Shown: piece by piece, positions 17,712 to 25,559 of the stretch
How positions within the stretch are numbered: position 1 is the stretch's first letter
Layout: each line of letters opens with the position of its first letter
Assembly (NCBI GenBank): GCA_024228355.1
Contig: JAAETN010000207.1
Coordinates: 1-48,668, forward strand
Reading direction: 5' to 3'
Length of the DNA stretch: 48,668 nucleotides
Origin: Maribacter sp.
GTDB lineage: Bacteria; Bacteroidota; Bacteroidia; Flavobacteriales; Flavobacteriaceae
The notes under the pieces: model-generated
What the model saw: only the letters and a program-made list of their open reading frames with translations
What the model was told of the DNA's origin: nothing
The model's database searches: none
Position numbers and translations under genes: made by a program

Positions 17712-18584
17712 CTATTTGTATATACAACTCCCGGGATTTGATTTTATAAAATGTTTCCTGAAATTAACTGCGCTGGGGTCCATACACCCTTTTAGGTTTC
17801 TTATTTTAATATCCCTAAAGTCTATAGGTTGGCCTTCACTCTGCAATGCAATAAATCCTGAGGTCAATAATTGCCCGTCCTTCTTTATTTTTGGATCATA
17901 GCGGTCAACAACACCTCCACCAATCTGTGGTTTGGTATATTGTAAAACTTCTTTTCCATTTACAATATGGGTAACCAATGAATCCCCTAAAACTATAAGT
18001 TCTGCCTTTACCCATTTAGTGCCAAAATAAGTTTCCGAAGTTGAATTTATGCAGTGTCTTGGGTCAATTTTACCTTCATAGACGACATCTGTCCCTGGTG
18101 AGCACATATTTCCCGTTGGTCTGGCTTTCCCTTTTTCCAAACCGGCTAAAAATTGCATTTCTACAGAGATGGGCCAGTTTTGTTCCCTTGGCATTGATTT
18201 GGGATCTTGACTATGAAACATTACGCCACTATTCTTTATAGTAAAACTTGGAGCTCCTAGGTGCAATTCACCCACAAACCTATATTCCATCGACAAGTGA
18301 AAGTAAGAATAAGGCTTGTTAAAATACAAATGTCCAAAACGGTCATTAAAATCCCCTTCATACTGATCATAGCGCACTTTTATGACTTCGTCCTCAACCC
18401 TAAAAGTATCCCCGTGATTATCACCAACTTCATAATGATGGATTTTTGTCGTCCAATTATCAATATCCCTTCCATTGAACATACTTTCCCAACCCTCATT
18501 CTTAGCAATTGTCTTTACACTTGCACATTGGAATATGACGGTAACAATGCATAAATATCCCAGCACTTTCAAATTAGACCACAT
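17712..18584 (-). CDS. DUF1080 (3-keto-disaccharide hydrolase-type) secreted protein with C-terminal Cys tail
   Basis: The 290-residue protein has a hydrophobic leader with a possible lipobox (VIFQC, Cys20, an imperfect match), then a DUF1080 concanavalin-like jelly roll: GWESMFNGRDIDNWTTK, WPISVEMQFLAG, GFIALQSEGQPIDFRDIKIR. DUF1080 members are annotated as 3-keto-disaccharide hydrolases or sugar-binding domains. After the domain ends (RNLKGCMDP) there is a short tail, CMDPSAVNFRKHF followed by PGSC, resembling a small Cys-bracketed motif I know from marine flavobacterial secreted proteins. The gene is convergent with the S41 peptidase gene (9 bases apart) and divergent from the GH20 gene. 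Function is probably periplasmic or surface sugar processing; the substrate is unknown. Confidence 0.85.
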   Translation of the reverse strand: MWSNLKVLGYLCIVTVIFQCASVKTIAKNEGWESMFNGRDIDNWTTKIHHYEVGDNHGDTFRVEDEVIKVRYDQYEGDFNDRFGHLYFNKPYSYFHLSMEYRFVGELHLGAPSFTIKNSGVMFHSQDPKSMPREQNWPISVEMQFLAGLEKGKARPTGNMCSPGTDVVYEGKIDPRHCINSTSETYFGTKWVKAELIVLGDSLVTHIVNGKEVLQYTKPQIGGGVVDRYDPKIKKDGQLLTSGFIALQSEGQPIDFRDIKIRNLKGCMDPSAVNFRKHFIKSNPGSCIYK

Positions 18585-18714
18585 ATCCTACTTTTTTATT
18601 GATTCTCTTTCTAAGATACTACAAGTTTTATTCTATTGCCATACATTCGTTCTATTAGGGCTACATTTCATATTTTTGGTGAACTGTAATTAATCAATTA
18701 TTCAACCAACTTTC

Positions 18715-20814
18715 ATGAGAAAAACCGGCATTCTTATTGTATCATTCCTTTTTTTTATTTCCTGTAAAACAGCCCCTGAAAAACTTGGTGATTTCGAGGT
18801 ACTGCCAATGCCACAGAAGTTTAAGATTACTGGTGTTAGCACGATTACAATTGATGGCTTAAAATCATATCACTCAAAGGGCGCTTTAGAACTTCCCGTT
18901 GAAAATGATTTATTGCTGGGTATTGAGTCTGTCGTTAATGCTTATGACGCGCAATTGGTTTTTGAGATTGATTCTACTTTAGATATAAAGAGTGAGGGCT
19001 ATTCGATGAATATCGATAAGAGCCAAATAAAAATCTCTGGTAAAGACTCAATTGGTCTTTTTTACGGGTTCAAAACCCTAGAACAATTACTTATCGATGC
19101 CGAAGAACAGAAAGTAAACCTTCCACTTTGTACAATCGAAGATTATCCATTATTGTCCTATAGGGCAATTCAATTGGATGTAAAACATCATTTGGAAAAA
19201 ATAGAATATTATTATGACCTCATCGACAAATTGGCGAGTTATAAGATCAATGCCATTATTGTTGAAATGGAGGATAAAATAAGGTATAAACGGCAGCCAA
19301 AAATAGCTTCTGCCGATGCTTTATCAATTGAGGAATGGGAGGGTCTAAGCAATTATGCCGCAAAACAGCATATCAGCATAAGCCCATTGATTCAGGGATT
19401 GGGCCATGCATCATTTATCCTAAAACATCCAGAATATGCTGATTTAAGGGACAACCCAAAAAGTGATTGGGCATTTGATCCCTTAAATCCTAAGACCTAT
19501 GAAGTACAATTTGATCTGTACCTTGATGCTATAGAGGCCACTCCACATGGCAAGTATCTTCATGTTGGTGGGGATGAGGTACATACTACGGGTCGAAATA
19601 GTGGAAAATCTGCACTGGAATTACAATTGATATGGCTCAATAAAGTTTGTGATTTTGCCGAAAAACATGGTCGTACACCAATATTTTGGGACGATATGCC
19701 GCTTAAACAAGCTGAGGTTTATGATCCAATGTTCCGACCTGATATGGCCCAAAAAGAAGTGGACGATATCTGGGCCAAAAATGAACATAAACTGACTGCT
19801 TTCTTAGATAAGTTTCCTAAAAACTGTATTTATATGCGATGGAATTACAGCTCGCCTGAAGCTTATGGTAATACCAAGGCCATGGAATGGTTTAGAAGTA
19901 ATGGTTTTCAAGTTATGGGTGCCACCGCCGGACAAACCCGTTGGGTTCTAATGCCTCAATCAGAAAGTAATATGGATAATATCAAGTCATTTGCGATTAA
20001 CTCGATAAAAAGTAATCTTGTTGGGTTATTACTTACGCTTTGGGATGATGACTCACCACATTTTGAGCTTTATTATAGAGGTATAATTGCCTTTGCGGAA
20101 TATACTTGGTCGGGCGAAAAGAGAGATAAGAGTAAAATCAAATCAGCTTACAGGCAAAGAGAATTTGCACATGCACTAAAAGATTCTGCCTATGCCTTTA
20201 TCGATAATCTGGAGAAACCCGTTGCATTTTGGAAAAATGCTTTGCTTGAAGGAAACAAGAGAAATTATTTAAAAGGAATGGATGACCCCGTAAAAGATGG
20301 GGCTATTGATTTACCCAGTAGAAGCAAGAAAGGCGAATGGAGCAAAAAATACAAAGAACGTTTGGACCACGCGGCGCAATTTGCACATTCCTACGACAGC
20401 CTTTCGAACAAGATTTCATATTTCAAGGCGAACGCTGTTCGCAATTCCTATAATCTTGCTGTCTATGAACAAGTAAACGAATTAGCCGGTTTTGCCCCGA
20501 GGGCATTGTTGGCCTTAAAGACCTATGATCAAGCAGAAACCACCGCTGAAGAAATAGAGGCCGTTAAAATATTGGGAGCGTTAAAAAAAGAATTTTCTGT
20601 ATTGCGTCAAGACTTCGAGGATGTTTATTCAAAATCGAGAATTCTGAACAAACCAAGTAATTATATTTTAGATCAAGATCACCATGTTCATATGGGCAAC
20701 CAATCCCTGAATTTTGATTGGCAATTTATTGGAGAGCAGATTTTCTTGGACAAACTTGAAAAAGAATTGCCAAACCTCATCTATTTCGAAAATACTGATC
20801 CAGCTATAAGATAG
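18715..20814 (+). CDS. Glycoside hydrolase family 20 beta-N-acetylhexosaminidase, lipoprotein
   Basis: The 699-residue protein begins with a lipoprotein signal (FFISC, Cys17). A GH20b-type N-terminal domain spans about 25-140, then the TIM barrel opens with YRAIQLDVKHHLEK. The neighbouring Asp287-Glu288 in HVGGDEVH form the catalytic pair used in substrate-assisted cleavage of terminal GlcNAc or GalNAc residues. The barrel continues to a Trp-rich part (LTLWDDDSPHFE). The last 220 residues are a helical extension of unknown role. It is probably anchored in the periplasm or on the cell surface. It leads a same-strand run reaching the quinoprotein dehydrogenase. Family assignment is firm; whether it acts on chitin, peptidoglycan or glycans is open. 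Confidence 0.92.
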   Translation: MRKTGILIVSFLFFISCKTAPEKLGDFEVLPMPQKFKITGVSTITIDGLKSYHSKGALELPVENDLLLGIESVVNAYDAQLVFEIDSTLDIKSEGYSMNIDKSQIKISGKDSIGLFYGFKTLEQLLIDAEEQKVNLPLCTIEDYPLLSYRAIQLDVKHHLEKIEYYYDLIDKLASYKINAIIVEMEDKIRYKRQPKIASADALSIEEWEGLSNYAAKQHISISPLIQGLGHASFILKHPEYADLRDNPKSDWAFDPLNPKTYEVQFDLYLDAIEATPHGKYLHVGGDEVHTTGRNSGKSALELQLIWLNKVCDFAEKHGRTPIFWDDMPLKQAEVYDPMFRPDMAQKEVDDIWAKNEHKLTAFLDKFPKNCIYMRWNYSSPEAYGNTKAMEWFRSNGFQVMGATAGQTRWVLMPQSESNMDNIKSFAINSIKSNLVGLLLTLWDDDSPHFELYYRGIIAFAEYTWSGEKRDKSKIKSAYRQREFAHALKDSAYAFIDNLEKPVAFWKNALLEGNKRNYLKGMDDPVKDGAIDLPSRSKKGEWSKKYKERLDHAAQFAHSYDSLSNKISYFKANAVRNSYNLAVYEQVNELAGFAPRALLALKTYDQAETTAEEIEAVKILGALKKEFSVLRQDFEDVYSKSRILNKPSNYILDQDHHVHMGNQSLNFDWQFIGEQIFLDKLEKELPNLIYFENTDPAIR

Positions 20815-20866
20815 TCCCTTATTGCACTTTAAGATGTAGGTTTATCTAATTAAGGTAATAAGTAAT

Positions 20867-21034
20867 ATGGCAAGACCACGAAATACAGCTAACGGGAAAA
20901 GGTATTTAGATACGATCTCGGCGAATTGTGACATGAAGACATGGCTTATTGTCCTCCTGAACAATTGCATAGATGCCTCAAGGTTTAGGTCGGATCTTTC
21001 AGGCGAGGGTGAAATAGAAGTAAAAACAAAATGA
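20867..21034 (+). CDS. Possible small protein of 55 residues, unknown
   Basis: An ATG at 20867 opens 55 codons ending with TGA at 21032-21034, three bases before the SGNH gene start. The predicted peptide starts MARPRNTANGKRYL and ends GEIEVKTK; it is basic at the N-terminus, has a short hydrophobic centre (TWLIVLLNNC) and two further cysteines. I do not recognise it. It fills most of the 223-base gap between the GH20 and SGNH genes and its tight spacing to the next gene favours a real gene, but the length is near chance and no homology can be checked. It could also be a remnant. Confidence 0.3.
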   Translation: MARPRNTANGKRYLDTISANCDMKTWLIVLLNNCIDASRFRSDLSGEGEIEVKTK

Positions 21035-21037
21035 TAT

Positions 21038-22129
21038 ATGAGAAAGTTAGTATTGATCTTCTTATTCCTTATTGCTTGCGCCCCTACGTTTAGTCAAGAA
21101 ACTGATGTCTATACATGGTATAATCCTATTGAGTTTGTTCAAAAATTTGAAGGGCAAGGTTGGTCAAATAATGGTTTTAATCGGTTGCCCGAAAAAGCAA
21201 AAGCCCTTGTAAGGGAGGACGTTTGGAATCTCTCTCGACATAACGCAGGTATTAACATTCGCTTTACCTCAAATTCGGAAAAAATAACTGTACGATATCA
21301 AGTTGAAGGCGATCATGGGATGCCCCATATGCCACCAACAGGCGTTAGTGGAGTTGATCTATATGTAAAAAAGAACAATGATTGGCTCTGGTGTAGAGGA
21401 AGATACCAGTTTAAAGATACCATTCGATATGATTATAGAATTGATAATGCCTTGTCCAAAAATCAGGAGTATCAATTATATCTTCCCTTATATAATTCAG
21501 TAAAAAGCTTACAGCTTGGGGTGTTACAGAAAGATAATATTTCCTTTCAAGCCCAAAAGGCCAAAAAGCCGGTCGTTGTTTATGGTACTTCAATCGCCCA
21601 AGGTGCCTGTGCTTCAAGACCGGGAATGGCTTGGACTAATATTTTATCAAGAAGTATAACCGTTCCCATAATTAATCTAGGATTCTCGGGAAATGGCAGG
21701 TTAGAAGATGAAATGATTGAACTAATTTCTGAGATAGAGGCTTCATTATATGTTTTGGATTGTTTGCCAAATCTTTCCCCAAATAAAAAAAGGAACAAAA
21801 AGGAAATACAAAAACGAATTGTAAATTGTGTTAATAGCTTAAAGCAAAAACGTAAGGATATCCCAATACTATTGGTGCAACATGCAGGCTATTCCGATGG
21901 GTTGGTCGATCAGTCAAGAAGTGAAGTTTATGAAACCTTGAACACTTGGATGGGCGAAACTTATAAGCAACTTTTGTCAGAAGGCGTTAAAGGCCTACAC
22001 ATGCTATCGAAAGAAGAAATAGGTCTTAACAACGATGCTTTTGTAGATGGCACACACCCAACTGATATGGGTATGCAGGAATATGCTTTGGCCTATGAAA
22101 AAGTGATACTCAATATTATCAATAAATAA
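21038..22129 (+). CDS. SGNH/GDSL hydrolase with GxDLY N-terminal domain, exported
   Basis: The 363-residue protein has a signal sequence (LFLFLIACAP, either a lipobox or a cut near TFSQ). The N-terminal domain (about 25-170) includes GVDLY at about 105-109, the hallmark of the GxDLY domain found in some GDSL esterases. The SGNH catalytic part has Ser185 in YGTSIAQG, Gly in GFSGNGRL, Asn in CLPNLSPN and Asp337/His340 in VDGTHPTD. Members deacylate esters on carbohydrates or lipids. It follows the GH20 gene on the same strand and is followed 27 bases later by the S10 gene. An esterase that removes O-acyl groups from a glycan is the likely role; the substrate is inferred only. Confidence 0.88.
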   Translation: MRKLVLIFLFLIACAPTFSQETDVYTWYNPIEFVQKFEGQGWSNNGFNRLPEKAKALVREDVWNLSRHNAGINIRFTSNSEKITVRYQVEGDHGMPHMPPTGVSGVDLYVKKNNDWLWCRGRYQFKDTIRYDYRIDNALSKNQEYQLYLPLYNSVKSLQLGVLQKDNISFQAQKAKKPVVVYGTSIAQGACASRPGMAWTNILSRSITVPIINLGFSGNGRLEDEMIELISEIEASLYVLDCLPNLSPNKKRNKKEIQKRIVNCVNSLKQKRKDIPILLVQHAGYSDGLVDQSRSEVYETLNTWMGETYKQLLSEGVKGLHMLSKEEIGLNNDAFVDGTHPTDMGMQEYALAYEKVILNIINK

Positions 22130-22156
22130 AACATTTTTAATCGCTATATATCTATT

Positions 22157-23662
22157 ATGAAAAAAATACTTCTTGCTATCCTAGTTACCGCCCATATTGC
22201 GGCATTAGCACAAAAAGAAACAAAAGAGAAAATAAAACCTATTCCAAAACCACAGTCATTTGTGTCATCGCATCAAGGAACATTTAATGGTAAAACCATA
22301 AAATATAAAGCTACCGCCAAAGAATCCTATTTAAAGAATAGCAAAGGTGATTCTGTTGCTGCCATATGGTCAGTGGCATATACACAGGATGGTGTCGTCA
22401 ATAGCACAAAAAGACCTGTAACCTTTGTATTTAATGGTGGTCCAGGCTCTGCATCGGTATGGCTGCATATGGGATTGTTTGGTCCTAAAATCGTTAAAGT
22501 AGATTCAGATGCCAAAAAAGATGATGGGGCCGCACCCTATGATTTAAGGACCAATGAACATGCCCTTTTGGATTTAACCGATTTGGTATTCGTTGATCCG
22601 GTGGGTACAGGGTATAGTAGGGTCGTTGGTAAGGGAAAAGAAAAGGATTATTGGGGTTTAAAGGAGGATGCTAAATCTGTTGCGCAATTCATGCGGCAAT
22701 GGATTACCGAAAATAAACGTTGGTTTTCACCAAAATATATCGCTGGCGAAAGCTTTGGAACAACACGTGCAGCGGCGGTAGGAAAGGAACTGGAAGGCGG
22801 TGGTCAAAATATGGCCTTAAATGGGCTAATTCTAATTTCCCAGGCTTTGGATTATGATGGTTCTACCTCAATTCATAATAATATTACCTCTTATGTAACC
22901 TATTTACCCAGTATGGCTGCCACGGCTTGGTACCATAAAAAAGCGGGGCAAGGCAAAAATCTTGAAGCTTTTATCGCCGAGTGCCGAAAATTCACTTATG
23001 AGACCTACACTCCCGCATTGTACAAGGGGTCCTTATTGACCGAAAATGAAAAAAATGCCATAGCCGAAAAATTGGCCTATTTCATCGGGCTTGACAAGGA
23101 TTATATCCTACGATCTAATCTTCGTATTTTAATGCATCGTTTTCAAAAACAACTATTGGCGGATAAAGGACTGTCAATTGGCCGTTTGGATGGGAGGTTC
23201 ATGGGCGATGAAGCGGACAAGCTTTCTGAAAATCCACATTTGGGAGATGCCGCAAGTTACCAAATCAGCTCTGCTTATACCGCCGCATTAAACCATTATT
23301 ATGCCTCGGTATTAAAGGTGAAAATGAGTAGGCCCTATTTAACCTCGAATAACAAAATTGGAAGCACATGGCGATGGAGAACTGTACCTGATGGTAGTTA
23401 TTGGGAGCCAACACCCGTTAACGTATCAAGGGCTTTAGGAGAGACCATGCGACGCAACACCGATATGAAAGTACTTGTTGCAAGCGGATATTATGATTTG
23501 ATCACTCCTTTTTTTGATGCTGAATATACCTTTTCAAGAAATGGAATTGTCAAAGAAAGAGTAGAAATGACGTATTATGAAGCAGGGCACATGATGTATA
23601 CGCACGAACCTGATTTAATTAAATTATCTGGGGATATTAGACGGTTTTTTACAACACAATAA
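22157..23662 (+). CDS. Serine carboxypeptidase-like protein (peptidase S10 family)
   Basis: The 501-residue protein begins with a signal peptide (MKKILLAILVTAHIAALAQ). It carries the S10 alpha/beta-hydrolase pattern: oxyanion region FNGGPGSAS at 92-100, FVDPVGTGYSR near 145, nucleophile Ser199 in AGESFGTTR, Asp447 in YYDLITPF and His478 in YEAGHMMYTHEP. S10 enzymes remove C-terminal residues at acidic pH in eukaryotes; bacterial members in this group are poorly studied and might be esterases or peptidases. It is exported and lies between the SGNH and PqqB-like genes with short spacers (27 and 17 bases), so it is likely part of one transcript. Confidence 0.9.
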   Translation: MKKILLAILVTAHIAALAQKETKEKIKPIPKPQSFVSSHQGTFNGKTIKYKATAKESYLKNSKGDSVAAIWSVAYTQDGVVNSTKRPVTFVFNGGPGSASVWLHMGLFGPKIVKVDSDAKKDDGAAPYDLRTNEHALLDLTDLVFVDPVGTGYSRVVGKGKEKDYWGLKEDAKSVAQFMRQWITENKRWFSPKYIAGESFGTTRAAAVGKELEGGGQNMALNGLILISQALDYDGSTSIHNNITSYVTYLPSMAATAWYHKKAGQGKNLEAFIAECRKFTYETYTPALYKGSLLTENEKNAIAEKLAYFIGLDKDYILRSNLRILMHRFQKQLLADKGLSIGRLDGRFMGDEADKLSENPHLGDAASYQISSAYTAALNHYYASVLKVKMSRPYLTSNNKIGSTWRWRTVPDGSYWEPTPVNVSRALGETMRRNTDMKVLVASGYYDLITPFFDAEYTFSRNGIVKERVEMTYYEAGHMMYTHEPDLIKLSGDIRRFFTTQ

Positions 23663-23679
23663 TAATTAAGACAAAAGTG

Positions 23680-24654
23680 ATGAAGCTATTGCGATTTTTA
23701 GTTGTTGTTTGTTTCTGCTATTCATGTGGAAATGAGTCGAAAACTAAAAAGTCGTTGACAGCGAATGAAATACAGGTTGCCCAAATACCAAAAACTTCCT
23801 TGATTGTCTTGGGAAACGTACAAGATGCCGGCTCACCGCATATTGCTTGTAAAAAAGACTGTTGTAAAGAACTATTCCTAAATCCAGATGCAAATCGAAA
23901 TGTAGTCTCCTTGGGTTTAATTGATGCCGAAAACGATAAGACATACTTGTTTGAAGCAACACCAGACATCTCGGAACAACTTAAAAATTTAAAGAACCAA
24001 GCGCCTTTTAACGCTAATGAAATACCAAATGGCATTTTTATTACACATGCCCACATTGGTCATTATACCGGACTTATGTACCTAGGTAAGGAAGCCACAA
24101 ACGCACAAAATGCATTGGTATACGCTATGCCCAAGCTGAAGGCCTATTTAGAAATCAATGGCCCTTGGGGCCAATTGGTATCCAATGCGAACATTAGCCT
24201 CCAAGAAATTCATAATAATGAGGAAATCAGTTTATCGCCAAAAATAAAAGTAGTTCCCATTAAGGTTCCACATCGCGATGAATATTCTGAGACTGTAGGC
24301 TTTAGAATTATAGGCCCAAACAAAAGTGTTTTGTTCATACCTGATATTGACAAATGGGATAGATGGGAAACCAGTATTTTAGAGGCTGTAACGAGCGTGG
24401 ATTATGCTTTGATTGATGCAACCTTTTACGATGCTGCCGAAATTAACAACCGTGATATATCTGAAATTCCCCATCCATTTGTGATTGAAACCATGGAATT
24501 GTTCAAGAACCAAGCTGAAGCTATTCGAAATAAGATTCATTTTATTCATTTGAACCATACCAATCCCCTTCTGAATCCAGAAAGCGAACAATCAAAGATA
24601 ACATTGGCCAAGGGCTTCAAAATTTCCAGAATCAATGATGTCATCGAGCTTTAA
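23680..24654 (+). CDS. PqqB-like MBL-fold lipoprotein
   Basis: From the ATG at 23680 (a GTG lies directly before it) the protein has 324 residues. It begins with a lipobox-like CYSC, Cys16, so it is exported rather than cytosolic. The N-terminal strand LGNVQDAGSPHIACKKDCC resembles the Cys-rich start of PqqB (GGGFPQWNCNC type) with Cys57, 61 and 62. The metal motif reads HAHIGH at 123-128: the Asp expected in HxHxDH is Gly. Later motifs (VPHRDEYSE, LFIPDIDKW, IDATFYD) suit the MBL fold. PqqB takes part in pyrroloquinoline quinone biosynthesis by hydroxylating a precursor, but exported Bacteroidota relatives are not proven to do so. It overlaps the fructosamine kinase gene by 17 bases, and a PQQ-type dehydrogenase gene follows. 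Confidence 0.8.
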   Translation: MKLLRFLVVVCFCYSCGNESKTKKSLTANEIQVAQIPKTSLIVLGNVQDAGSPHIACKKDCCKELFLNPDANRNVVSLGLIDAENDKTYLFEATPDISEQLKNLKNQAPFNANEIPNGIFITHAHIGHYTGLMYLGKEATNAQNALVYAMPKLKAYLEINGPWGQLVSNANISLQEIHNNEEISLSPKIKVVPIKVPHRDEYSETVGFRIIGPNKSVLFIPDIDKWDRWETSILEAVTSVDYALIDATFYDAAEINNRDISEIPHPFVIETMELFKNQAEAIRNKIHFIHLNHTNPLLNPESEQSKITLAKGFKISRINDVIEL

Positions 24655-25504
24655 GGAACATCTTTCCCAAGTACTAGCTAGTTCCATTTCGAAAATCGAG
24701 CCTGTATCGGGAGGTGATATTTCAAAAGCTTACTGTGTACATACCTCGATGCAACGTTTTTTCCTCAAGGTAAACGAAAGCGGCTTTGCGTTAGAAATGT
24801 TCCTGACAGAAAAAAAAGGTCTTGAAAGCATTAATCTCACCAAAACAATAAAAGCGCCGGAAGTACTAGATTGCGGACAATATAAAAGTAGCTCCTATTT
24901 ATTGATGGAGTTCATAGAGACCAAAAATCCAACTTCAAAAGAACTCGAAACCTTGGGCCATCAATTGGCCGATTTGCATGCTTTATCTGCTGGTGATTCA
25001 TTCGGATGGAGTCAAGACAACTACATTGGCAGCTTACCACAATCAAACAAAAACCATAGTGATTGGACTCTATTTTATGTACATGAACGCCTGTTGCCCC
25101 AACTTAAAATGGCCAAGGAAAAGAGGTTGTTGATTTCCAGCGAAATACCATCAGAAGGCAACCTTTTAAATGGTTGTGAACGTTTTTTCCCAACAGTAAA
25201 ACCGGCATTGATTCATGGGGATTTATGGAGTGGTAATTATATTATTAGCGCTCAGGGTGTGCCTTATCTTATTGATCCTGCGGTATATTTTGGCCATCAT
25301 GAAGTTGACCTCGCCATGACACAACTCTTTGGTGGCTTTTCATCAAGCTTTTATAATGCGTATTCCGAGCATTTTCCAGTGGTAACCCTGCAAAACGAGA
25401 GAAAGGATATTTACCAATTGTATTATCTTTTGGTGCATCTTAATTTATTCGGAAGATCATACTATCCGTCTGTCATACAATTACTAAAAACATACTTCAA
25501 TTAA
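24638..25504 (+). CDS. Fructosamine kinase-like protein
   Basis: From the ATG at 24638 the protein has 288 residues, close to bacterial fructosamine/ketosamine 3-kinase length. The APH-like kinase motifs are present: HGDLWSGN at 193-200 with catalytic Asp195, and LIDPAVYFGHHEVDLA with the metal-binding Asp213. The N-terminal strand KIEPVSGGDISKAY is typical of the family. These kinases phosphorylate ketoamine adducts on lysine or free ketosamines, which then decompose, reversing glycation. It has no signal and should be cytosolic. It begins inside the end of the PqqB-like gene, so the two are co-expressed, and the quinoprotein gene follows 55 bases later. Confidence 0.9.
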   Translation: MSSSFKEHLSQVLASSISKIEPVSGGDISKAYCVHTSMQRFFLKVNESGFALEMFLTEKKGLESINLTKTIKAPEVLDCGQYKSSSYLLMEFIETKNPTSKELETLGHQLADLHALSAGDSFGWSQDNYIGSLPQSNKNHSDWTLFYVHERLLPQLKMAKEKRLLISSEIPSEGNLLNGCERFFPTVKPALIHGDLWSGNYIISAQGVPYLIDPAVYFGHHEVDLAMTQLFGGFSSSFYNAYSEHFPVVTLQNERKDIYQLYYLLVHLNLFGRSYYPSVIQLLKTYFN

Positions 25505-25559
25505 AGCTACAACCTAGCATATAATTATCTAATTTTAATAACCAATCCCGCCATAGAAA

